Origin: Thermoprotei archaeon
GTDB taxonomy: Archaea; Thermoproteota; Methanomethylicia; Nezhaarchaeales; WYZ-LMO8
Assembly (NCBI GenBank): GCA_003650865.1
Contig: QMSN01000078.1
Span: 1 to 5,441 of the forward strand
Direction of reading: 5' to 3'
DNA length: 5,441 bases
The translations under genes were made by a program, and so were the position numbers. The first letter of the stretch is position 1. Each line of letters opens with the position of its first letter. The notes beneath the pieces were generated by a model that worked only from the letters and a program-made list of their open reading frames with translations, had not been told where the DNA came from and ran no database searches. Below are positions 1-5,249 of this stretch, in pieces.

Positions 1-944
1 ACCCTCCCCCTAAGCTCCAAGTCCTGAGATCTGATGAGCTCATCTAGGACGAGGAGCTTATCTACAGCTCCATACGTAGCTGCTCTCTCCACCTCGTCAA
101 ACCCATAAGCCGCCTTGCCGTCGCCCCTCGATATGTGGGCTAGGAGCTGCTCCATGAGCTCCGCCTCCTCGATTACGCTGAAGTCCTTCAAAACCCTCCT
201 CAAAACCCCCCTCCTAACGGCCTCCTTAACTCCTTGGAAGCCACCGTTAGACGCTGAGTCCACATACACCTTGAGCTTAGCCTTAGATGAGATCTCCTCA
301 GCCAGCGCGTCCTTGACGAAGCCTGGGCCCACCACAGCTACGGCCTTTGCCCCAATTCTCTCAGCCAGCTCCTTAGCCTTTAAGGCCAGCCTGCGCACCT
401 CTTCAGCTAAGGCCTCATCCCTCTTCTCGGGGTCCTGCTTCCCGGGGAGGTTTAGCTTGACTTCAGCTAGAACCTCAAACCCATAGTCGTGAGGCACCAC
501 GAAGGCTGCTTCCTCCGAGTCAACCCCCACTAGGAGTATCCCCATGGGCCTCCTAGACGCAGCCTTAAATATCCTCTTTAGCGCGTGCCTAGGCCAAGAC
601 TCCTTCTCGACGAGTATCTCCGAGCCCTCGCCCACCGATATCGTGTGGTGAGAGCCCACAACTCCAAACCTGTCAGGCCCTTCGAGGACAACACCTCTAA
701 TCCTAAGCCTCTCAGTGAAGGGCTGAAACTCCACCTTCTCAACCCTAATCTTGAGGGTCATGGGTCTCCTAGAGCTCCTATCGTCAACCTTAACCTCCCT
801 TAGAGTCCTAGCTGTGACCATGTCCCCTCTCTCAAGAACGTTGTAGAGGCACCACAAATCGTCCTGCCCTTCAATCCTCAGCAGCATCTTCCCATGCTTC
901 TCATCCCAAGCCAGCACCTTCAACCCTAAACCCTCACATAGCAT
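1..944 (-). CDS. pelA: Pelota (Dom34) mRNA surveillance / ribosome rescue factor, 3' end cut by window edge
   Basis: Reading the minus strand from ATG at 944 gives 314 uninterrupted codons that run off the left edge; family members are about 350 residues, so roughly 40 C-terminal residues are missing. Pelota, an eRF1 paralogue, enters the A site of stalled ribosomes with aEF1A and, with ABCE1, splits them. Visible hallmarks are the N-terminal Sm-like domain (about 1–130) with DDLWCLYNVLERGD near 28–41, VEKVEF near 68–73 and GSHHTI at 97–102; a central eRF1-like domain (about 131–255) with no GGQ motif, as expected for pelota rather than eRF1; and the start of the third domain with YGAVDKLLVLDELIR at 291–305. 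The start is uncertain. A TTG at 923 would begin MKVLAWDEKHG, which fits the usual family start, and it has GTGAGGG seven bases upstream (minus strand, 937–931). The gene is divergent from the thiolase operon. Identity is confident; only the start is open. Confidence 0.95.
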   Translation of the reverse strand, partial: MLCEGLGLKVLAWDEKHGKMLLRIEGQDDLWCLYNVLERGDMVTARTLREVKVDDRSSRRPMTLKIRVEKVEFQPFTERLRIRGVVLEGPDRFGVVGSHHTISVGEGSEILVEKESWPRHALKRIFKAASRRPMGILLVGVDSEEAAFVVPHDYGFEVLAEVKLNLPGKQDPEKRDEALAEEVRRLALKAKELAERIGAKAVAVVGPGFVKDALAEEISSKAKLKVYVDSASNGGFQGVKEAVRRGVLRRVLKDFSVIEEAELMEQLLAHISRGDGKAAYGFDEVERAATYGAVDKLLVLDELIRSQDLELRGR

Positions 945-1069
945 TTAAGGCGAGCTAGGCTTGTGAGCACATGTTTCCGGCGAGCGGAAGCCCCCATGTC
1001 TTCATGCACACTCGGCAACTCTAAGTGGTAAGTTATAAAAGTTTAGTGGATGTCTTGTAGAAGGCAAGG
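945..1069. other. Divergent intergenic region between pelA and the thiolase operon
   Basis: This short non-coding stretch separates two divergent genes. It holds the TATA box of the plus-strand operon at 1032–1041. For pelA only a weak AT-rich element is seen (TTAAAT, minus strand 949–944). An imperfect small inverted repeat, TTCCG-GCGAG-CGGAA, lies at 975–989; a stem of five pairs is too short to be called a functional site. I see no RNA gene here. Confidence 0.6.
1032..1041 (+). promoter_or_regulatory. TATA box of the thiolase–DUF35 operon
   Basis: GTTATAAAAG is the only strong TATA-like element in the intergenic region. With the usual archaeal distance of about 25 bases from box centre to transcription start, transcription would begin near 1060–1064. 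That leaves a short leader of 15–20 bases which contains the GGTGAT Shine-Dalgarno of the thiolase gene. The position is inferred from sequence only. Confidence 0.6.
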
Positions 1070-1074
1070 GTGAT
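1069..1074 (+). promoter_or_regulatory. Shine-Dalgarno that favours the ATG at 1079 for the thiolase gene
   Basis: GGTGAT matches the anti-Shine-Dalgarno end of archaeal 16S rRNA and ends four bases before ATG 1079. The alternative GTG at 1070 lies inside this element and so is unlikely to be the start. The same arrangement (GGTGAT, four bases, start) recurs at the next gene. Confidence 0.55.
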
Positions 1075-1078
1075 CTCG

Positions 1079-2254
1079 ATGTCTGGAAAGCCGCTAGCAG
1101 CTATCGTTAGCGCGGGTCTATCGAAGTTCGGTAGGAGAGAGGGGCTTTACGGGAGAGAGCTGTTCTTAGAAGCTGCTGGAGAGGCTTTTGATAGGTGCCC
1201 CAACCTAGACCCTAGGAGGGACATCAAAGGGGTCTTCGTAGGTCACATGGGCGAGTCCTACGAGCATCAGGGACACACAGGCCCCACTATATCGGACTGG
1301 CTGGGCTTAACGCCCACGCAGGGGTTCAGGTTTGAGAGCGCGTGCGCATCTTCAAGCGCCGCTTTGAGGTGCGCTGTCATGGCCATAGCCTCAGGCCTCC
1401 TAGACATAGTCCTAGTCGGCGGAGTGGAGAAGATGACCCACAGAACCACGCCTGAAGTTACGGAGTACCTAGCCATGGCCTCTGACTTCCCCTTCGAGCA
1501 GTGGCATGGACTGACCTTCCCAGGGCTATTCGCGCTCATGGCTACAGCCCACATGCACAAGTACGGCACAACTGAGGAGCAGCTCGCCATGGTGGCAGTC
1601 AAGAACCACAAGAACGCCTCCATGAACCCCAAGGCCCAGTTCCAGAAGGTGATTACGCTGGAGGACGCCTTGAAGTCCAGGGTCATAGCTTGGCCCTTAA
1701 AGCTCTTTGACTGCTCACCCATAACTGACGGCGCTAGTTGCGCCATACTCGTAAAGCCCGAGCTCGCCAAGAAGTTCACTGACACCCCCATCTACATCAT
1801 AGGCTCTGGTGGAGCAACCGACAGGCTTGGGGTCTACGCTAGAGATGACATAACGAGTCTCCTGTCAGCTAAGGTGGCATCTCAAGAGGCCTACAAGATG
1901 GCTGGAGTTGAGCCTAAAGACATAGACGTCGCAGAGGTCCACGACTGCTTCACAATAGCTGAGGTCATCCTCTACGAGGACTTAGGGTTCTGCCCTAAGG
2001 GGTATGGAGGAAAGTTCATTGAGGAGGGACAGACGCATATAGGAGGTAAGATACCTGTGAACACTAGTGGAGGATTAAAGGCTAAGGGGCACCCCGTGGG
2101 AGCGACAGGCGTAGCGCAAGTCTACGAGATATACCTGCAGTTGACTGGTCAAGCAGGTCCAAGACAGGTCTCGGGAGCTGAGATAGCGTTGACCCACAAC
2201 ATGGGAGGCTCAGGCGCCTCCGCATTCGTCCACATATACAGGAGGGGTGATTAA
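1079..2254 (+). CDS. Thiolase (acetyl-CoA C-acetyltransferase, SCP2-thiolase-like archaeal type)
   Basis: This 391-residue protein has full thiolase length. In archaea this type condenses two acetyl-CoA to acetoacetyl-CoA, the first step of the mevalonate route to isoprenoid lipids, in a complex with HMG-CoA synthase and a DUF35 protein. Seen in the sequence (numbering from ATG 1079): the acylated nucleophilic cysteine in ESACASSSAAL at Cys89, EVHDCF with His288, and the catalytic His338 in GHPVGATG. The C-terminal motif is HNMGGSG, where classical degradative thiolases carry a Cys-x-Gly; this is typical of SCP2-like and archaeal thiolases. The start is ATG 1079 because GGTGAT lies four bases upstream; a GTG at 1070 is the alternative (394 residues). 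The stop overlaps the ribosome-binding site of the DUF35 gene, so the two are translated as an operon. The physiological direction and acyl-chain preference cannot be read from the sequence; a role in fatty-acyl-CoA or other acyl-CoA metabolism is possible. Confidence 0.92.
   Translation: MSGKPLAAIVSAGLSKFGRREGLYGRELFLEAAGEAFDRCPNLDPRRDIKGVFVGHMGESYEHQGHTGPTISDWLGLTPTQGFRFESACASSSAALRCAVMAIASGLLDIVLVGGVEKMTHRTTPEVTEYLAMASDFPFEQWHGLTFPGLFALMATAHMHKYGTTEEQLAMVAVKNHKNASMNPKAQFQKVITLEDALKSRVIAWPLKLFDCSPITDGASCAILVKPELAKKFTDTPIYIIGSGGATDRLGVYARDDITSLLSAKVASQEAYKMAGVEPKDIDVAEVHDCFTIAEVILYEDLGFCPKGYGGKFIEEGQTHIGGKIPVNTSGGLKAKGHPVGATGVAQVYEIYLQLTGQAGPRQVSGAEIALTHNMGGSGASAFVHIYRRGD
2241..2251 (+). promoter_or_regulatory. 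Strong Shine-Dalgarno overlapping the thiolase 3' end; decides the DUF35 start
   Basis: GGAGGGGTGAT sits in the last codons of the thiolase gene and ends four bases before GTG 2256. The in-frame GTG at 2247 lies within this element and is therefore a poor start candidate. The overlap of ribosome-binding site and upstream stop codon suggests translational coupling. Confidence 0.6.
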
Positions 2255-2255
2255 G

Positions 2256-2672
2256 GTGTCTCAGCAAGAAGCTCTAACTCCACCTCCAACGGTAGAGTCC
2301 TTCTACAAGTTCGTGGCTGAAGGGAAGCTCATGGCCGTTAAGTGCAAGAAGTGCGGCAAGATCATAGCCCCCCCGAGGCCCGTATGCGACGGCTGCCTGT
2401 CTAGGGACTTGGAGTGGGTACAGCTTAAAGGTGAGGGAGAGCTAGTCACGTTTACCATAATCCACGTGCCACCAGTACAGTTCGCCTCAATGGCTCCCTA
2501 CACTGTAGCAGTGGTGAAGATGGATGAGGGCCCCAAGCTACCGGGCATAGTTAAGGGGGTTACGCAGCCAGATCAGCTGAAGATAGGGATGAGAATGAAG
2601 GTTGTATTCGAGCCCGCGCCACAGCAGCAGACTTGGCCTCAGTGGCCTAGGTACTACTTCGAGCCAGCTTAA
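2256..2672 (+). CDS. DUF35 zinc-ribbon / OB-fold protein, thiolase partner
   Basis: This 138-residue protein has the two-part DUF35 architecture. A rubredoxin-like zinc ribbon has Cys30-x2-Cys33 (CKKC) and Cys44-x2-Cys47 (CDGC), preceded by the helical segment SFYKFVAEGKLMAVKC. An OB-fold with the typical G-x-G-x-L-V-T-F-T-I-I-H-V-P-P stretch follows at about 60–73, and the family's LPGIVKGV segment comes after it. In archaea such proteins bind thiolase and HMG-CoA synthase, bridge their active sites and bind the CoA moiety. It follows the thiolase gene with one base between stop and start and shares its transcript. The tail is rich in Pro, Gln and Trp (PAPQQQTWPQWPRYYF). The GTG at 2256 was chosen over GTG 2247 on Shine-Dalgarno spacing. 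HMG-CoA synthase, often part of this cluster, is not in the window, so the specific pathway remains inference. Confidence 0.9.
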   Translation: MSQQEALTPPPTVESFYKFVAEGKLMAVKCKKCGKIIAPPRPVCDGCLSRDLEWVQLKGEGELVTFTIIHVPPVQFASMAPYTVAVVKMDEGPKLPGIVKGVTQPDQLKIGMRMKVVFEPAPQQQTWPQWPRYYFEPA

Positions 2673-2680
2673 ACCCAAAC

Positions 2681-2690
2681 CTTTTTCTCC
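2681..2690 (+). terminator. Possible oligo-T terminator after the DUF35 gene
   Basis: A run of five T within CTTTTTCTCC begins about nine bases after the DUF35 stop codon. Short T-runs without a hairpin are the common intrinsic terminators of archaea. The run is short, so the call is weak. Confidence 0.35.
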
Positions 2691-2709
2691 ACGTGCATCT
2701 ACGCGATCA

Positions 2710-2720
2710 ACATTTAACTA
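2710..2720 (+). promoter_or_regulatory. Possible TATA-like element before the DUF2283 gene
   Basis: ACATTTAACTA lies about 27–37 bases upstream of ATG 2747. It would place transcription start within a few bases of the ATG, giving a leaderless or nearly leaderless mRNA. This agrees with the lack of a good Shine-Dalgarno before that ATG. Confidence 0.35.
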
Positions 2721-2746
2721 CCGCTAGGCATAGATTTCTGGGGTTT

Positions 2747-3055
2747 ATGAGCAGCCAAGGCAAGCAGAGCATTAAGGTTGAGCTCAACTTGGACGAGGAC
2801 GTGCTCTACATAAAGGTTAGGGATGAGGAGGCTAAGGGGCTCATCAAGATGTCCGACGACCTCTACCTAGAGGTGGGCGAGGCTGGAAGTATAGTTGGCA
2901 TTCAGCTTAGGCACGCCAAGAAGCACATAGTGGAGGGTGTAGCCCACAGAATTAAGAAGCTAATAGAGGAGAGCGGTGGGGTTGAAGAGGAAGTTGAGGA
3001 GGAAGGTGAAGAGGAGGCTGAGGACGAGAGCAAGAATTTGGAGGATAACCCCTAA
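2747..3055 (+). CDS. Small DUF2283-like protein with a glutamate-rich C-terminal tail
   Basis: This is a 102-residue protein of unknown function. Residues 8–60 resemble DUF2283: a beta strand with DEDVLYIKV (16–24), a middle hairpin, and GSIVGIQLRHA (47–57) in place of the usual D-x-x-G-R-I-V-G-I-E-I-L. DUF2283 proteins are small beta proteins, sometimes found beside toxin-like or nuclease genes; no activity is established. After a basic helix (HRIKKLIEES, 67–76) comes an acidic tail, residues 80–102, with more than ten Glu and no hydrophobic core, likely disordered. The start ATG 2747 fits the domain and a leaderless transcript; GTG 2693 would add 18 residues without visible domain content. 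The gene runs directly into the DUF559 nuclease frame, and either the tail DNA also encodes the nuclease N-terminus or the two are joined by frameshift. Confidence 0.75.
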   Translation: MSSQGKQSIKVELNLDEDVLYIKVRDEEAKGLIKMSDDLYLEVGEAGSIVGIQLRHAKKHIVEGVAHRIKKLIEESGGVEEEVEEEGEEEAEDESKNLEDNP

Positions 3056-3374
3056 GGCCTACACGTCAGGTGAAATGGCGGTCATAAGGGAGCTCCAGTC
3101 TAGGGGTATAACCTTCTTCACTCAACAGCAAGTCAGGGTTGGCAGTAGGAGGTTCATAATAGACATATTCGTGCCCCCCAACATAGCCGTGGAGATAGAC
3201 GGCCCCCACCACATGAGCTCCTTGAGGGCTTCGAGGGATAAAGTTAAAGACGAGCTTCTTAGGAGCATGGGGGTTAAGGTGCTCAGGTTCCAAGACTCCG
3301 TGGCCAGGTCTAAGCCGTCGGAGGTTGTGGACGCAATAGTCAGGGAGATTGAGGCCTCACAAAGCAAAGAATGA
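3006..3374 (+). CDS. DUF559-family (Vsr-like, PD-(D/E)XK) putative endonuclease; start uncertain
   Basis: The frame is open from GTG 2976 to TGA 3374. Numbered from 2976, it shows the DUF559 signature: TSGEMAVIREL at 30–40 matching the family T-P-A-E-x-x-L-W-x-x-L, then FIIDIF with Asp63, VEIDGPHH with Glu73, Asp75 and His78–79, SRDKVKDELLRSMG with Arg87-Asp88, and VKVLRF at 100–105. These correspond to the D-x(9)-E-x-D core of restriction-endonuclease-fold nucleases related to Vsr; DNA or RNA cleavage is inferred from family only. The start is unclear. ATG 3075 would delete the T-x-x-E motif. GTG 3006 (chosen; preceded by a GAGGAGGA run) or GTG 2976 would overlap the upstream gene by 50 or 80 bases and give a strongly basic N-terminus. 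A +1 frameshift from the DUF2283 gene is the other option. The gene ends four bases from the convergent DUF3795 gene. Confidence 0.75.
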   Translation: MKRRLRTRARIWRITPKAYTSGEMAVIRELQSRGITFFTQQQVRVGSRRFIIDIFVPPNIAVEIDGPHHMSSLRASRDKVKDELLRSMGVKVLRFQDSVARSKPSEVVDAIVREIEASQSKE

Positions 3375-3378
3375 GGAG

Positions 3379-3672
3379 TTAGCTCTGAGGGGCTTGAGCC
3401 CTCTTCATGACCTCGAGGAACTTCTTACTGTAGGGGAACTCGGCCTCGAACATGAGCTTACATGGGAAGTCCCTGCAGCTCTTCATGCAGTAATCCACGC
3501 CCTTAGAGTTGGCGCACTGAAGTATCGGGCAGTTGAAGCCCAGAACTCTCCGCTGAACCTCAAGATTCTCCTTAGCCTCAACACCGCTTGTGCAACCACC
3601 CATTGGACAGGCGTTGTTTATGTAGGCCCTGCAGACCTCACAAGCTATACCGCAAGCACCTATCCTAGCCAA
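3379..3672 (-). CDS. Cysteine-rich DUF3795-like protein
   Basis: This 97-residue protein has ten cysteines (7, 11, 14, 22, 27, 48, 53, 62, 66, 71). The spacing, with GACGIACEVC at the N-terminus, CPILQCA at 48–54 and YCMKSCRDFPCKL at 61–73, resembles DUF3795, a family of small proteins thought to bind metal (zinc or an iron–sulfur cluster); its function is unknown. The C-terminal 25 residues are helical and cysteine-free. The start is TTG 3672, directly before the first conserved Cys block. It has GGTG seven bases upstream (minus strand 3683–3680) and a TATA-like element at 3713–3704; no ATG is available in this frame near the domain start. It lies 47 bases downstream of the radical SAM gene on the same strand, so it could be co-transcribed or use its own promoter. 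It is convergent with the DUF559 gene. Confidence 0.8.
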   Translation of the reverse strand: MARIGACGIACEVCRAYINNACPMGGCTSGVEAKENLEVQRRVLGFNCPILQCANSKGVDYCMKSCRDFPCKLMFEAEFPYSKKFLEVMKRAQAPQS

Positions 3673-3703
3673 AGCTGAACACCAAAAGTGTATGTGCTTG
3701 ATT

Positions 3704-3713
3704 GAGTATAAAG
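3704..3713 (-). promoter_or_regulatory. TATA-like element before the DUF3795-like gene
   Basis: On the minus strand this reads CTTTATACTC. Its centre is about 37 bases upstream of TTG 3672, so transcription would start roughly ten bases before the gene. It lies in the 47-base gap behind the radical SAM stop codon and suggests the small gene can be transcribed on its own. Confidence 0.5.
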
Positions 3714-3719
3714 CCTCTG

Positions 3720-5234
3720 CTACTGAGAGCCTTGAGAAGCCCTCCTCTTAGCGATCTTCTTCTCAACCTTCTTAGCCTTCCACTTGACGTAGCCCACGAA
3801 GAGCTTTAAGAGCCACCTGAGAGGAGCGTAGCCTGGACCCTTGAGGTAGAACTTGCTTATTATGTCGTTAGCCCAGCTTGCAGTGTGGCCTAGGCACTTC
3901 TTCATGACCTCTATGTGGTCATCCCTTATCTTAACCCTCGTGAACCAATCCTTGGTCTTGAAGCTGCCCATGGGTACGAAGAACATGGGGACTATAAGGC
4001 TCCTATAAGGCTTAAGCCTGTCCAGTAGCTCAGCTGTCTTCACCACGTCGTCCTCAGTCTCCTCGGGCAACCCTAAGATGAGCGTGGCCGCTGGTATTAT
4101 GTGGTTCTCGTGCATTATAGCAAAGGCTTCCTCAACGACTTCAGGCCACTTCTCAGCGGGGTAGGGAGCTGACTTGGCAGGCATGATCTTCTTAGCAAGC
4201 TCAACAGAGCCTGTCTCAATGCCCACTTCGACGCCCCAGAAGTCTTGGTGCTCGTCGCATATAATCTCCCTTACCTTAGACACAAGCTTGTACTTCTCCT
4301 CAGCCACCTTAATTGCAGCTAGGCTGGCATGGCTCCAAGATATCCTCTCATAGTACGACTTGACGAGCTTGTGGAGCTTGATAACAGCCTCGGGATTCGG
4401 CTCAACACCTCTCGAGCCGTAGAGCAGGACGTCCTCTGAGTGTATGATACCTCTCCTCAAGCCCTCAGACACGTTGACCTTTAGCTCAGCCTCAATCATA
4501 TCGAGGGTGTAGTGCCTGAGAGGCCTGAGAGTCACTGAGCAGAACTTGCAGTTCCTAGGGCAACCCCTCGTAACCTCTATCAGCCCATTAACGCTTGCGT
4601 GCTTTATGAGCGGTATCTCCTCGAGCTTAGGTGCCTCCTCAATGCCCACGTACACGTAGCGCGGCAGATCCTCTCCATTCAAGGCTTTAGCCACTAGGTC
4701 AACGATTACCTTCTCAGCCTCCCCATCAACCACCGTGTCCACTCCCCACTCAACCCACTTGTCCAGCTTCCAGAGCCACTGCCAAGCAGCTGGGCCGCCG
4801 ACTATTATCTTGAGCCCCTTGCGCTTAGCCTCCCTTATGGAGGGGTTCTCCATAAGCCTCCTGAAGCTCTTGGCGTTAACGGGTTCCTTCTTAGTTATTG
4901 ACCACCACTCCGAGCTTGGAGGGCAGAGGGCGAAGAAGTCGTGGTGACCTATCAGCATAACCTTAGCGTGCTTGAGGTGCTTATCAAGCTTCGAGGGGTC
5001 TATAGTAGCCACCTTAAAGCCTGCATCCATGAGTACTGACTCTATCTTCCTCATGCCGTAGGGGGCTTGCCAAGCCCTGCCCAGCTCGTCGGTCTTCATC
5101 TTGGGAGCACATATCCACAACCAGAGGGGCTCAGGTATCCCCACAGCTGGGCCCGTAGCCATGAAGCCTAGGAACTCCTTGCCGTGGTGGTCGGTCATCA
5201 TGGTCCTATCAGTCGTGAGCACGACATCAAACAA
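3720..5234 (-). CDS. Radical SAM protein with N-terminal cobalamin-binding-like domain
   Basis: This 504-residue protein (from TTG 5234) is a full-length radical SAM enzyme of unknown substrate. The N-terminal 190 residues look like the B12-binding-type Rossmann region of archaeal radical SAM proteins: FDVVLTTDR, FLGFMATGP, APYGMRKIESVLMDAGF and a GLKIIVGGPAAWQW segment. I do not see the classical cobalamin D-x-H-x-x-G motif. The 4Fe-4S site is RGCPRNCKFC, Cys225-x3-Cys229-x2-Cys232. Further barrel elements are GVEVGIETGS (334–343) and LILGLPEETEDD (about 385–396). The end (about 473–504) is an amphipathic W/L-rich segment followed by a lysine/arginine-rich tail. Such proteins methylate or rearrange unactivated carbons in cofactors, lipids or RNA; nothing here fixes the substrate. 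TTG 5234 was chosen because GGAGGTG lies six bases upstream and it gives MFDVVLTTDR, the usual family start; GTG 5243 would lie inside that Shine-Dalgarno. The upstream gene ends just before it, so they form an operon. Confidence 0.9.
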   Translation of the reverse strand: MFDVVLTTDRTMMTDHHGKEFLGFMATGPAVGIPEPLWLWICAPKMKTDELGRAWQAPYGMRKIESVLMDAGFKVATIDPSKLDKHLKHAKVMLIGHHDFFALCPPSSEWWSITKKEPVNAKSFRRLMENPSIREAKRKGLKIIVGGPAAWQWLWKLDKWVEWGVDTVVDGEAEKVIVDLVAKALNGEDLPRYVYVGIEEAPKLEEIPLIKHASVNGLIEVTRGCPRNCKFCSVTLRPLRHYTLDMIEAELKVNVSEGLRRGIIHSEDVLLYGSRGVEPNPEAVIKLHKLVKSYYERISWSHASLAAIKVAEEKYKLVSKVREIICDEHQDFWGVEVGIETGSVELAKKIMPAKSAPYPAEKWPEVVEEAFAIMHENHIIPAATLILGLPEETEDDVVKTAELLDRLKPYRSLIVPMFFVPMGSFKTKDWFTRVKIRDDHIEVMKKCLGHTASWANDIISKFYLKGPGYAPLRWLLKLFVGYVKWKAKKVEKKIAKRRASQGSQ

Positions 5235-5240
5235 CGAGAA

Positions 5241-5249
5241 CACCTCCTA
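5241..5249 (-). promoter_or_regulatory. Strong Shine-Dalgarno of the radical SAM gene, overlapping the upstream stop codon
   Basis: On the minus strand TAGGAGGTG contains both the TAG stop of the upstream gene (5249–5247) and a near-perfect GGAGGTG, six bases before TTG 5234. It rules against GTG 5243, which is part of the motif, and suggests translational coupling of the two genes. Confidence 0.7.

Noticed and set aside
32..38. CTGATGA resembling box C of a C/D guide RNA
   Set aside because: It does not match the R-TGATGA consensus at the first base, no paired D and C'/D' boxes are seen at the right distance, and it lies inside pelA.
115..803. Two plus-strand open frames (115–486 and 585–803)
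   Set aside because: They lie antisense to pelA, which has clear family motifs over the whole region; their products are Ser/Leu/Pro-rich with no domain features.
975..989. Inverted repeat TTCCG-GCGAG-CGGAA as an operator or hairpin
   Set aside because: A five-pair stem is expected by chance at this length and it has no repeat elsewhere in the window.
1267..1791. Minus-strand open frame of 174 codons within the thiolase gene
   Set aside because: It is a shadow of the thiolase coding frame; no family features and no ribosome-binding site.
2980..3035. GAG/GAA-rich stretch as a simple-sequence repeat
   Set aside because: The units are irregular and stay in the DUF2283 reading frame, so an acidic protein tail explains it.
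3066..3367. Two minus-strand open frames opposite the DUF559 gene
   Set aside because: The plus strand carries the complete DUF559 motif set; the antisense products show no recognisable domain.
3349..3678. Plus-strand open frame opposite the DUF3795-like gene
   Set aside because: The minus strand has an ordered ten-cysteine pattern with promoter and ribosome-binding site; the plus product has no domain features.
4735..4947. Plus-strand 70-codon open frame inside the radical SAM gene
   Set aside because: Antisense shadow of a well-conserved coding region.
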